Assembly: GCA_963714205.1 (NCBI GenBank)
Contig: CAVQNQ010000003.1
Coordinates: 124,001-188,000, forward strand
Length of the DNA stretch: 64,000 bases
Source of the DNA: CAVQNQ01 sp963714205
GTDB taxonomy: Bacteria; Acidobacteriota; Terriglobia; Bryobacterales; Bryobacteraceae
Direction: 5' to 3'
This document shows, piece by piece, positions 20,276 to 28,348 of the stretch (positions within the stretch are counted from its first letter, which is position 1; each line of letters opens with the position of its first letter). Made by a program: the position numbers and the translations under genes. Below the pieces are notes generated by a model. It was not told where the DNA came from. It made no database searches and saw only the letters and a program-made list of their open reading frames with translations.

Positions 20276-22006
20276 ATGATATTGCGATCTCTTTTTACCG
20301 GTTTGATCCTGTGGGCGCTGGCCCCGCTCTATGCGCAGGCCCCGCCCGCCGACCCGAGCATCCCCCATTTGGAAAAGCGTGGGTTGGCCACCCAGTTCAT
20401 CGTGGATGGCAAACCCTTCCTCGCTCTTTCCGGTGAGCTGAACAATACGATCTCCTCCAACCTGGAGTATATGAAGACCGTGTGGCCGGTGCTGGCCAAC
20501 AAGGCTCACCTCAATACCGTCCTGACGGGCATGGCCTGGAACTGGATCGAGCCCGAGGAGGGCAAGTACGATTTCAGTATCGCCGACGCCGCCATCGAAA
20601 ACGCCAGGCAGAACAATGTGCGCATCGCGTGGCTGTGGTTCGCGAGTTGGAAGAATGGGATGTCCAGCTTCGCCCCGCCGTGGGTCAAGGCCAACCAGGA
20701 GCGTTTCCCCCGCGCCCAGCTCGCCGGCGGCCGGTCCGTGGAAGTCCTTTCCACGCTCAGCGAAAATAACCGGGAAGGGGACGCCCGCGCCTTTGCGGCT
20801 CTGATGCGCCACGTGCGCGAGGTGGACAAGACCCACCGCGTCATCCTGGTCCAGATCGAGAACGAAATGGGCCTCATTGGCGACTCGCGCGACCGGTCTC
20901 CTTTGGGCGATGCAGCCTTTGCCAAGCCGGTCCCCAAGGAGTTGATGGACTACCTTCAGAAAAACAAGGACACCCTGCTGCCCGAAACCCGCAAGATCTG
21001 GGAAGCCACCGGCTTCAAGACCTCCGGTACCTGGGAAGAGGTGTTCGGCAAGGGACCCGCCAAGGCCGACGAGATCTTCATGGCCTGGAACTACTCGCGC
21101 TACGTGAACCGCGTGGTCGAGGCCGGCAAGCAGGAATACCCCATCCCGATGTATGTGAACGCCTGGATCGTCCAGCCCACCGACGTCCTGCCCGGCGATT
21201 ATCCCAGCGGCGGTCCGCAAGCTCACATGCATGACATCTGGCGCGCGGGCGCTCCGCGGGTCGACCTTCTGTGCCCGGATATCTACCTGCCCGATTTCGT
21301 CGGATTGACGGCCATGTACGCGCGCAACGGAAACCCGCTCTTCGTCCCCGAATCGACGGGGGATATCAGCGGCGCGGCCCGCGCCTTCTATCTCATCGGG
21401 CAACACAACGGGCTGGGCTACTCGGCCATGGGGATCGACTCCATGGCAAGGACCGAGGTGGAAGGTCCCGATTTCTTCCAGGAATCCTCGCGCGGGCAGC
21501 CGCCGGTCGAGAGACGTCCTTTGCCCATGGCCTATGAGGTTCTGGGGCAGCTCGCCCCCTTCATTCTGGAGCACCAGAGCAAGGGCACCATCGCCGCGGC
21601 CATGGTGAACAAGCAGACCCCGGAGATGCAGGTCAAGCTGGGCGACTACACCCTCACCGTCGGCCTGCAACGCGATCCCCGCACGTTCAACGTCGTGCCC
21701 GACCTCACCGGCTATGGCCTCTTCATGCTCGAGGGACCGAACGAGTATCTGATGGCGGGAAACAACATCTATGTGATCTTCACTCCCAACACGCCCGGGC
21801 CGGAGATCGCCGGACTGGCATGGCAGGAATCCGGCAACTTCGTGGACGGCAAGTGGGTCCGCAACCGCATTCTGGGGGGTGACGATTCGGTGCTCCGGTT
21901 CGATATCATGCCCACGTTCGCGGCTATGAAGCAATCCGGCAGCGGGGTGCGCCTCGACGCCGGAGAGCACGGTATTCAGAAGGTCAAGGTGTACAGATAC
22001 CGGTAG
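20276..22006 (+). CDS. Exported GH35-type beta-galactosidase-like protein (subfamily B)
   Basis: 576 residues from ATG 20276 (GAGG 6 nt upstream). A signal peptide ends ...LYAQ. The barrel starts VDGKPFLALSGELNN, has the acid/base QIENEMG (Glu about 197) and the nucleophile segment FVPESTG (Glu about 359). Compared with subfamily A it has a longer loop after the acid/base strand (PVPKELMDYLQKNKDTLLPE) and a different C-terminal domain ending KVKVYRYR. Close relatives are at 25419 and 28349. The SUMF1-like gene starts 3 nt after the stop, so translation is probably coupled. Confidence 0.9.
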   Translation: MILRSLFTGLILWALAPLYAQAPPADPSIPHLEKRGLATQFIVDGKPFLALSGELNNTISSNLEYMKTVWPVLANKAHLNTVLTGMAWNWIEPEEGKYDFSIADAAIENARQNNVRIAWLWFASWKNGMSSFAPPWVKANQERFPRAQLAGGRSVEVLSTLSENNREGDARAFAALMRHVREVDKTHRVILVQIENEMGLIGDSRDRSPLGDAAFAKPVPKELMDYLQKNKDTLLPETRKIWEATGFKTSGTWEEVFGKGPAKADEIFMAWNYSRYVNRVVEAGKQEYPIPMYVNAWIVQPTDVLPGDYPSGGPQAHMHDIWRAGAPRVDLLCPDIYLPDFVGLTAMYARNGNPLFVPESTGDISGAARAFYLIGQHNGLGYSAMGIDSMARTEVEGPDFFQESSRGQPPVERRPLPMAYEVLGQLAPFILEHQSKGTIAAAMVNKQTPEMQVKLGDYTLTVGLQRDPRTFNVVPDLTGYGLFMLEGPNEYLMAGNNIYVIFTPNTPGPEIAGLAWQESGNFVDGKWVRNRILGGDDSVLRFDIMPTFAAMKQSGSGVRLDAGEHGIQKVKVYRYR

Positions 22007-22008
22007 CT

Positions 22009-22743
22009 ATGATGCGGACTGCTGCTGCTTTTCTGATGGCATGCGCGGCCGCGGGGCTGCTTTCGGCCCAGCAACCCGCGGCGGGCGCAAAGAAGGTGAA
22101 CTCGAAGGATGGGCTGACCTACGTTTGGGTTCCGCCCGGGAAGTTTCAGATGGGTTGCTCGCCCGGGGATGCGGACTGCGGCGACGATGAGAAGCCGGCG
22201 CACCAGGTCACCATCACGAAAGGCTTTTGGCTGGGGCAGACCTCCGTCACCCAGGAGGCCTATCGGCGCGTGACGGGAAAAGACCCGGCCCAGCACCAGG
22301 GCGATAAGCTTCCCGTCGAGTTCGTGGATTGGAACGAAGCGACGGCTTACTGCGCGGCGATCGGAGGGCGCCTGCCGACAGAAGCGGAATGGGAATATGC
22401 GGCGCGGGCCGGTTCCACGGGTGCGCGCTACGGCAATCTGGGTGACGTTGCCTGGTTCACGGATAACAGCGGAGGCCAGTCTCACGAAGTCGGGCAGAAG
22501 CCGGCGAACGCCTTCGGGCTTTACGATATGCTGGGGAACACCTGGCAGTGGGTCGCGGACTGGTACGGGCCGTATCCGTCCGGCCCGCAGACGGATCCAT
22601 CCGGGCCCGCGAGCGGCAAGTATAGGGAGCCGCGCGGCGGTTCGTGGGGCAGCACGGCCAAACTCACCCGCGCGTCATACCGCGGCTGGGTCGAACAAGA
22701 GCACCGCGGCGGCAAACTCGGCATTCGTTGCGTCGCGGAATGA
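22009..22743 (+). CDS. Exported SUMF1/FGE-like protein lacking the catalytic cysteines
   Basis: 244 residues with a signal peptide (...AAGLLSAQ). The formylglycine-generating-enzyme fold is clear: WVPPGKFQMG, the KGFWLGQTSVTQEAY segment, LPTEAEWEYAARAG, and GLYDMLGNTWQWVADWYG. In true FGE the C-terminal part carries two active cysteines near the RGGS motif; here that part reads EPRGGSWGSTAKLTRASYRGW with none. It is therefore not expected to activate sulfatases, and no sulfatase is in the window. SUMF1-like domains without cysteines often act as binding modules. It is tightly linked to the GH35 gene upstream. Confidence 0.85.
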   Translation: MMRTAAAFLMACAAAGLLSAQQPAAGAKKVNSKDGLTYVWVPPGKFQMGCSPGDADCGDDEKPAHQVTITKGFWLGQTSVTQEAYRRVTGKDPAQHQGDKLPVEFVDWNEATAYCAAIGGRLPTEAEWEYAARAGSTGARYGNLGDVAWFTDNSGGQSHEVGQKPANAFGLYDMLGNTWQWVADWYGPYPSGPQTDPSGPASGKYREPRGGSWGSTAKLTRASYRGWVEQEHRGGKLGIRCVAE

Positions 22744-22865
22744 GTGCCGAGGCGCATTAGAGACCTGAAACACCGGAATTGGCGCGCCGTGATGTACCAT
22801 GGTGGAATCCACCCGGCAGCCGATGGCGGGGTGGCTGCAGGATTTCTGTAACAGGAGGATAGGTC

Positions 22866-23978
22866 ATGAAGGACTTTTCGCGCAGGAACTTTTTCCACTT
22901 GACCGGCGCCGGTGCGCTCGTTGCGGCCGCCGCGGGTCAATTTCGCCTCAAGGCTCAGCAGCAGTATCCCGCTCCGGTACCCGCGACTCCCGTCTTTCCC
23001 TACGCGGACCGCGCGCCCGTTAGTCTGGTGAAGGGCGATAACCGCCGCAAGAACGTGTTCGACGCGCTTGTGGCCGTGGACCGCGAAGTCCGGCCTGCCA
23101 TGGCCCGGAAAAAGTACGTGCTGCTCAAGGTCAATAACGTCAACACGAACAAGCAGCTCGCGGCCACCCATGTGGATGCCATCCGCGGAATCCTGGATTA
23201 TGTCGAGCCACGGTACCAGGGAGACGTAGTAATCGCCGAATCCAGCAGCGGGGATACCTTGGAGGGCTTCGCCAACTACAAGTATGCCGACGTCATCTCC
23301 GAGTACAAGCGTTTGAATATCAAGCTGGTGGACCTCAACCGAGAGGGCAAGTACGAGGTCTTTCCGATTGTCGACTGCAACATCCGCCCCGTTCCGGTGA
23401 GGCTGGCGGCGCGCCTTCAGGACCCCGACGCCTATATCATCTCCGCGGCCATGCTGAAGACCCACGACGCCGTCGTGGCCACCGGCTCCCTGAAGAACAT
23501 GGTGGTGGGATCCGGGATCCACAGTCTTCCCAACGAGGCCAAGCGGTGGAGCGACAAGCAGTTGTTCCATGCGATGCCTTCCGGCGCCACCATCGGCGGG
23601 GAAAACCACCATGCCATGAACTACAACATCGCCATCACAGCCAAGCACCTGCGGCCCAGTTGGGGCGTCGCGGTCATCGACGGCTTCGAGGGCATGGAAG
23701 GGAACGGCCCCGTTGGCGGAGATCCCGTGGTGATGCATATTGCGCTCGCCGGACCGGATTACCTGGCGGTGGACCGTGTGGCCATCGAGACCATGGGGAT
23801 CCCGCAGCACGCGGTCGGCTACATGCAGTACGCCTCGGAGTTGGGCGTAGGCCAGTTCGACTTATCGAAGATCGACATTCGCGGCGAAAAGCCCGAGGCC
23901 GTGAAGAAAACCTTCCGCCTGCATGACGGCGCCGAGCACCAGTTGGAATGGCTCGGCGACCTGGTGAAGAAGGCGTAG
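22866..23978 (+). CDS. Tat-exported DUF362 protein (paralogue 2)
   Basis: 370 residues with GGAGG 8-9 nt upstream of the ATG and a Tat signal (SRRNFFHLTGAGALVAAAAG). It shares the DUF362 blocks of its paralogues: KGDNRRKNVFDAL, AMLKTHDAVVATGSLKNMVVG, GFEGMEGNGP and the DRVAIETMGI segment, where the paralogues have LECMGI. It is the shortest of the three and lacks the YGWDKVFAEYK form of the middle helix. Its place between a GH35/SUMF1 pair and an AKR gene on the same strand suggests a shared task in sugar processing, but no activity is known. Confidence 0.85.
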   Translation: MKDFSRRNFFHLTGAGALVAAAAGQFRLKAQQQYPAPVPATPVFPYADRAPVSLVKGDNRRKNVFDALVAVDREVRPAMARKKYVLLKVNNVNTNKQLAATHVDAIRGILDYVEPRYQGDVVIAESSSGDTLEGFANYKYADVISEYKRLNIKLVDLNREGKYEVFPIVDCNIRPVPVRLAARLQDPDAYIISAAMLKTHDAVVATGSLKNMVVGSGIHSLPNEAKRWSDKQLFHAMPSGATIGGENHHAMNYNIAITAKHLRPSWGVAVIDGFEGMEGNGPVGGDPVVMHIALAGPDYLAVDRVAIETMGIPQHAVGYMQYASELGVGQFDLSKIDIRGEKPEAVKKTFRLHDGAEHQLEWLGDLVKKA

Positions 23979-24065
23979 GCTATCGGTGCGCGCTCGCGCG
24001 CTTTCCGCCGGAAACGGACCTGGCGGAGTCCGCAGCCATGGTGCGCGCGGCTACTCGATTCGACG

Positions 24066-24071
24066 TATAAT
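24066..24071 (+). promoter_or_regulatory. Candidate -10 box (TATAAT) of the AKR gene
   Basis: A perfect TATAAT stands out in GC-rich DNA about 80 nt before ATG 24150. No recognisable -35 element lies at the usual distance. Confidence 0.45.
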
Positions 24072-24149
24072 CGCTACTGTTTAGGCCAAAATGGAAATCC
24101 TGGCTTGGGTTGTCCCGGAGCCAGTGAAATTGAGATAAAAGGAGTCCAT

Positions 24150-25364
24150 ATGTCGTCTCGTCGCGATTTTCTGGCTGCCGGGCTGGCTCTGCCCGCCGCC
24201 GGGCTGGCGAAGCCCACCGCCACTCCACTGCCTGCGCAGGCCTCACCGGCAGCGCCTGAAAAGGTCAAACTCACCTACCGGACCCTGGGGAAGACCGGTC
24301 TCAAGGTAACGTCGCTGTCTTTCGGGTGCATGACCGCGTCGGACCCGTCCGTGCTCACCAGGGCTGCCGACCTCGGCATCATCCACTTCGATTCGGCGCG
24401 CGGTTACCAGGGTGGAAATAACGAGCGGATGGTGGCCGGAGCGCTGAAGGGCAAGCGCAAGCAGGTGATCCTCTCCAGCAAGAGCATCGGCAAGACCAAG
24501 CAGGAAGTTCTGGCCGACCTGGACACCAGCCTGAAAGAACTGCAGACCGACTATCTCGACATCTGGTACATGCACAACCGGAGCACCCCGGCCGAGCTGC
24601 CCGACGAACTGTTCGAAGCCCAGCGCAGCGCCAAACAGGCGGGGAAGATCCGGTTCGCCGGCGTCAGCACGCATTACAACATGGACCAGATGCTGGCCTA
24701 CCTGGTTAAACTGGGGCAAACCGACGTCGTGCTGACCACTTACAATTTCGCCATGAAGAACGTGGCTCAGGATGGCCAGCCGGCGCACATCGCGGATATG
24801 ACCAAGGCGATTCAGACGGCGCGAAAAGCCGGCATGGGCGTCGTGGCCATGAAGACTCTGGCGGGAGGGCTTAGCCGGGCCTCGCGTGGTGACCGGCTCT
24901 ACGGCGCGTCTTCGGGCGCGGTGGTGAAAACCCTGAACCAGGAGGGCGCGGCGCTGGCGGCCATCAAGTGGGCCCTCAAAAACGAGTCGCTGGATACGGC
25001 CATCGTCTGCATGACCGATCAAGAGCAGCTCGACGAGAACCTGCGTGCCATGGCCGAGCCGTACACGGAAAAGGACGAGAAGCTCCTGAACGCGCAACTG
25101 GACCACATCGGGCCGCTGTACTGCCGTATGTGCGGGTCCTGCGGTGGGGTCTGTGACAAGGGCGTTCCGGTGCCGGACATGCTGCGTTTCCTGACCTATG
25201 CCCAAGGCTATGGGCAGTTCCCCCTGGCGCGGGAGCACTTCCTGGGTCTGCCGGCGCAGGTCCGTGATATCCGCTGCCGTAACTGCGACTCCTGCTCGGT
25301 CCAATGTCCTCACGGCGTGCACGTGCGCGAGCGGGTGGGCCTTGCTCAGGAATTGTTCGGCTGA
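24150..25364 (+). CDS. Tat-exported aldo/keto reductase with two 4Fe-4S motifs
   Basis: 404 residues from ATG 24150 (AAAGGAG upstream). A Tat signal, SSRRDFLAAGLALPAAG, precedes an AKR barrel: YRTLGKTGLKVTSLSFG, then the FDSARGYQGGNNERM segment that holds the usual catalytic Asp/Tyr positions. The C-terminus carries two cysteine clusters, CRMCGSCGGVC and CRNCDSCSVQCP, consistent with a pair of 4Fe-4S centres. AKRs normally use cytosolic NADPH, so Tat export would need a cofactor loaded before export, plus electron transfer through the clusters. It is a close paralogue of the partial gene at the window start. Confidence 0.9.
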   Translation: MSSRRDFLAAGLALPAAGLAKPTATPLPAQASPAAPEKVKLTYRTLGKTGLKVTSLSFGCMTASDPSVLTRAADLGIIHFDSARGYQGGNNERMVAGALKGKRKQVILSSKSIGKTKQEVLADLDTSLKELQTDYLDIWYMHNRSTPAELPDELFEAQRSAKQAGKIRFAGVSTHYNMDQMLAYLVKLGQTDVVLTTYNFAMKNVAQDGQPAHIADMTKAIQTARKAGMGVVAMKTLAGGLSRASRGDRLYGASSGAVVKTLNQEGAALAAIKWALKNESLDTAIVCMTDQEQLDENLRAMAEPYTEKDEKLLNAQLDHIGPLYCRMCGSCGGVCDKGVPVPDMLRFLTYAQGYGQFPLAREHFLGLPAQVRDIRCRNCDSCSVQCPHGVHVRERVGLAQELFG

Positions 25365-25418
25365 GATGGCCGAAATACCGGCGCGATCCAGAGCTGGTCA
25401 GCCACTGACAGGAGAACT

Positions 25419-27194
25419 ATGAAGATCCGGACTGCGTTGTGCTGCATTTTTCTGTCTTGGGGCGGTTGGGTTGCGGTTCCGGCCCAAGCTCAGCCGGACT
25501 CCGCTATCGCTCACTTGCGGAAGCAGGGGACGGCCACCCAACTGATCGTGGACGGCAAGCCATTTCTGATGCTCGCGGGAGAGCTGCGTAACTCCACCAC
25601 CTCCAGTCTGGAATTCATGAAGCCGGTCTGGTCCAAGCTTGTGGCTCTGCATCTCAACACCGTTCTGGCCGCCGTCCAGTGGGAGTTAATGGAGCCGAAG
25701 GAGGGCCAGTTCGATTTCACCCTGGTGGACGCCCAGGTCCGGGCGGCGCAAAGCAACCATCTGCGGCTGGTGTTCTTGTGGTTCGGAAGCTGGAAGAACG
25801 GAGCCTCCAGTTATCCTCCCATCTGGGTTAAGGGCAACGTGGACCGGTTCCCCCGCGCCAAAAGAAAAGACGGCACGAGCACGGATACCCTGTCCACATT
25901 CAGCGCGGCGAATCTCGACGCCGATAGCCACGCCTTCGCCGCCCTGATGCGGCACGTCAAGGAGACGGACTCGAGCCACCGGGTCATCATGATCCAGGTG
26001 GAGAATGAGGTGGGCCTCCTGGGTGACTCGCGGGACAGGAGCGAAGCGGCTGACAAGGCCTTCGCGGAGCCTGTGCCGAAGGAACTGCTGGACTATATGA
26101 CCGGCCGCAAGGAAACTCTGTATCCGGAGTTCCGCCAGGCGTGGGAAGCGGCAGGAGCAAAAACATCCGGGACCTGGGAACAGGTCTTCGGCAAGACCGA
26201 ATACACGGATGAGATCTTCATGGCCTGGAATTATGCGCGCTACGTTGGCCGGGTGGCGGCCGCGGGCAAGGCCGAATACCCGGTGCCGATGTACGTGAAC
26301 ACCTGGTGCTCCATGGGGGGCCAGACGCCGGGGTCATATCCGAGCGGCGGACCGCTGCCTCACGTGGCGGATTTGTGGAAAGTGGGCGCGCCTTCGATCG
26401 ACTTCCGCTCGCCGGACCTCCACTCCCTGAATTTCTCCGACTGGGTCGACTGGTACCACAAGGCGGACTTTCCTCTGTTCATCCCGGAGGCCTTTCACGC
26501 CACGGGACACTACAACATCTTCTATGTTTTTGGGCAGCACGATGGCATCGGCTTCAGTCCCTTCGCCATCGACGAGCTTTTCTTCACCATGGAACCCGGC
26601 ATTATGGATGAACTGGAACGCCGGTTCAGCCCCAATCCGATCGACGATCTGCTCTTCACGGGTCCCACCAAGACGAGGATAGAACTGGCGGACCTGGCGC
26701 TCGCGAGGAGCTACGACACGATTGCGCGACTCACCCCCCTGATTCTCGAAAACCAGGGGAAGGGCAAGATGGCCGGCGCTGTGGTGATCGCGGATGAACC
26801 TCCGCAGAAGATCGCGCTCGGCAACTACATTCTGGCGGTGAACTTCGCACCCATCCGACGAGACCCCGTACCGGTCCCGGCGGGGGTGCCGGCGCCGGCG
26901 CCCGCGCCATACCGGATCCCGGACCGCGCCGGCGTGCTCTTCATTGCCGTGAGACCGGACGAGTACATCGCGGCCTCGAGCGGACCGGTGAACGTCAGAT
27001 TTTCGCCGAACACGCCGGGAGCACCGATCGCCGGCATCGACTCCATTGAAGAGGGCACCTTCGTGGACGGCCGATGGGTTCCCGGGCGCAGGCTTAACGG
27101 GGACGAGAGCGACTCGGACAAAACCATCCGCCTCGGCGGCGGCGTGATTCCCAATGGGCGCATTCAGCGGGTGAAGCTCTACCGCTATCGCTAG
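25419..27194 (+). CDS. Exported GH35-type beta-galactosidase-like protein (subfamily B)
   Basis: 591 residues with AGGAG 5 nt before ATG and a signal peptide ending VPAQA. It follows the subfamily B plan: VDGKPFLMLAGELRN, acid/base QVENEVG, nucleophile segment FIPEAFHATG. The C-terminal domain ends with a FVDGRWVPGRRLNGDE turn and VKLYRYR. A proline/alanine linker (PVPVPAGVPAPAPAP) splits the C-terminal region. It lies 54 nt downstream of the AKR gene, in the same direction. It converges on the RraA-like gene, with 9 nt between the two stops. Confidence 0.9.
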   Translation: MKIRTALCCIFLSWGGWVAVPAQAQPDSAIAHLRKQGTATQLIVDGKPFLMLAGELRNSTTSSLEFMKPVWSKLVALHLNTVLAAVQWELMEPKEGQFDFTLVDAQVRAAQSNHLRLVFLWFGSWKNGASSYPPIWVKGNVDRFPRAKRKDGTSTDTLSTFSAANLDADSHAFAALMRHVKETDSSHRVIMIQVENEVGLLGDSRDRSEAADKAFAEPVPKELLDYMTGRKETLYPEFRQAWEAAGAKTSGTWEQVFGKTEYTDEIFMAWNYARYVGRVAAAGKAEYPVPMYVNTWCSMGGQTPGSYPSGGPLPHVADLWKVGAPSIDFRSPDLHSLNFSDWVDWYHKADFPLFIPEAFHATGHYNIFYVFGQHDGIGFSPFAIDELFFTMEPGIMDELERRFSPNPIDDLLFTGPTKTRIELADLALARSYDTIARLTPLILENQGKGKMAGAVVIADEPPQKIALGNYILAVNFAPIRRDPVPVPAGVPAPAPAPYRIPDRAGVLFIAVRPDEYIAASSGPVNVRFSPNTPGAPIAGIDSIEEGTFVDGRWVPGRRLNGDESDSDKTIRLGGGVIPNGRIQRVKLYRYR

Positions 27195-27203
27195 CCCGGC
27201 GCG

Positions 27204-28139
27204 CTACTTCTGCTTGGCCAGTTGCTCTTGCATGTTGTCGTCGTATTCCTTTTTCAGCGCCGGGTCGTGCAAGCTGCCGCTGCCGTACACGTCGGTGGAC
27301 TTGAACTGGCGCGTTTTGAACTTGCTCTTGACCCAATCGTCGTGGATGTGCGTGACTTTGGCGGCGTCGATCATCCGCTGGACCGCCTGCGGCGGAATGA
27401 AGCTCACTCCTTCCCGGTCGCCAAACACCAGGTCGCCAGGCATTACGGTCGCTTTGCCGATCCGGACGGGAACGTTTATGCCCGTTGTCATGTGCGGGCT
27501 GGCCATCCCCGGCACCGCGCTCCGGAAATACCCAGGCATGTCGAACTCGGCGATGCCCTCTAAATCGCGAATGGCGCCGTCGATGACGAAGCCGGTTCCG
27601 GTCTTCGTCCAGATGTAGAAAGCCAGATTGTCGCCGATGATGCCGCCCAGGTCGGCATTGCCCCCGGCGTCTACCACAATCACATCGCCGGGTTGCAACA
27701 TATCCAGGGCGGACTGGTGACTGAGCGCGACCACGTTCCCTTTCTGCTTCCATTCCGCTTGCTCGACGTCGAAGATCTCCATCCGCGTCGGCATCAATTG
27801 CAGCGTGAACGCCCGTCCGATGAGCTTCTTTCCCGGGTGGAGGACTTGCCAGCCGTCCGTGTACGTGACCGCCGTCCCGCTCCCGAAAAGACGGGGACCA
27901 GCCGTTTCGCCGGCGGGCCGGCCCGCGCCCAGGAGTTCTTCCGAGGACATGTCCTTGAATTTCTCCAGTAGCGCGTCGGGAATCTTGGGCCGGCCGTCGG
28001 GAAACCGCTCGAAGGGATTCGGGGCGGTGTACTTGATCATTTCTTCGCGGGTCAGGTTGTTGATCTGCCCCCGCGCATCTCGCACCACAAACAGTAGCAA
28101 CAGACCAGCAGCGGCCAGACTCAATCTCGATATCTTCAT
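27204..28139 (-). CDS. Exported RraA-family (HMG aldolase-like) protein
   Basis: 311 residues, AGGAGA 6 nt before ATG 28139, with a Sec-type signal peptide (SLAAAGLLLLFVVRDARGQ). The RraA/HMG-aldolase core is clear: DVIVVDAGGNADLGGIIGDNLA, then a G-x-V-I-D-G-A-I-R-D motif and FGDREGVSFIP. The G-D and R-D residues bind Mg and the 2-oxo acid in 4-hydroxy-4-methyl-2-oxoglutarate aldolases and are kept here. RNase E regulation is unlikely for an exported protein; retro-aldol cleavage or decarboxylation of a 2-keto sugar acid would suit the neighbouring dehydratase-type gene. The N-terminal 90 residues after the signal are not part of the core. Confidence 0.8.
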   Translation of the reverse strand: MKISRLSLAAAGLLLLFVVRDARGQINNLTREEMIKYTAPNPFERFPDGRPKIPDALLEKFKDMSSEELLGAGRPAGETAGPRLFGSGTAVTYTDGWQVLHPGKKLIGRAFTLQLMPTRMEIFDVEQAEWKQKGNVVALSHQSALDMLQPGDVIVVDAGGNADLGGIIGDNLAFYIWTKTGTGFVIDGAIRDLEGIAEFDMPGYFRSAVPGMASPHMTTGINVPVRIGKATVMPGDLVFGDREGVSFIPPQAVQRMIDAAKVTHIHDDWVKSKFKTRQFKSTDVYGSGSLHDPALKKEYDDNMQEQLAKQK

Positions 28140-28254
28140 GTCATTCTCCTAATGGGAAGCCGGAACCAATGTTTACGGCTTTCAGCGAGTATACACCCAC
28201 TCAAATTGGATGGCTGGGAAGCCCTATCTTCGAGCCTGCAAGCGGGACAGCCGG

Positions 28255-28267
28255 GGTGTATTCTGAA
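28255..28267 (+). promoter_or_regulatory. Shared 13-bp motif upstream of a GH35-like gene
   Basis: GGTGTATTCTGAA, 82 nt before the GH35-like start at 28349. The same 13-mer lies on the minus strand at 8793-8805 upstream of the other frameshifted GH35-like gene. It may be part of a shared promoter or a repeat remnant. Confidence 0.35.
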
Positions 28268-28348
28268 TGGGAGCCGGGAGTCCAAAATGCAGATTCCGGC
28301 CTACCGGATCCTGGCTGGCAAGGAGCTCCCGTGGAGAAATGCAAAGAG

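Noticed and set aside
20171..21970. 599-codon open frame on the minus strand opposite the GH35 gene
   Set aside because: It is antisense to a clearly conserved GH35 protein, has the His/Asp/Arg/Gly-rich composition typical of GC-rich shadows, and no ribosome site.
27204..28139. Regulator of RNase E (RraA proper)
   Set aside because: The protein has a signal peptide and keeps the aldolase metal and substrate residues, so an extracytoplasmic aldolase-like role fits better.
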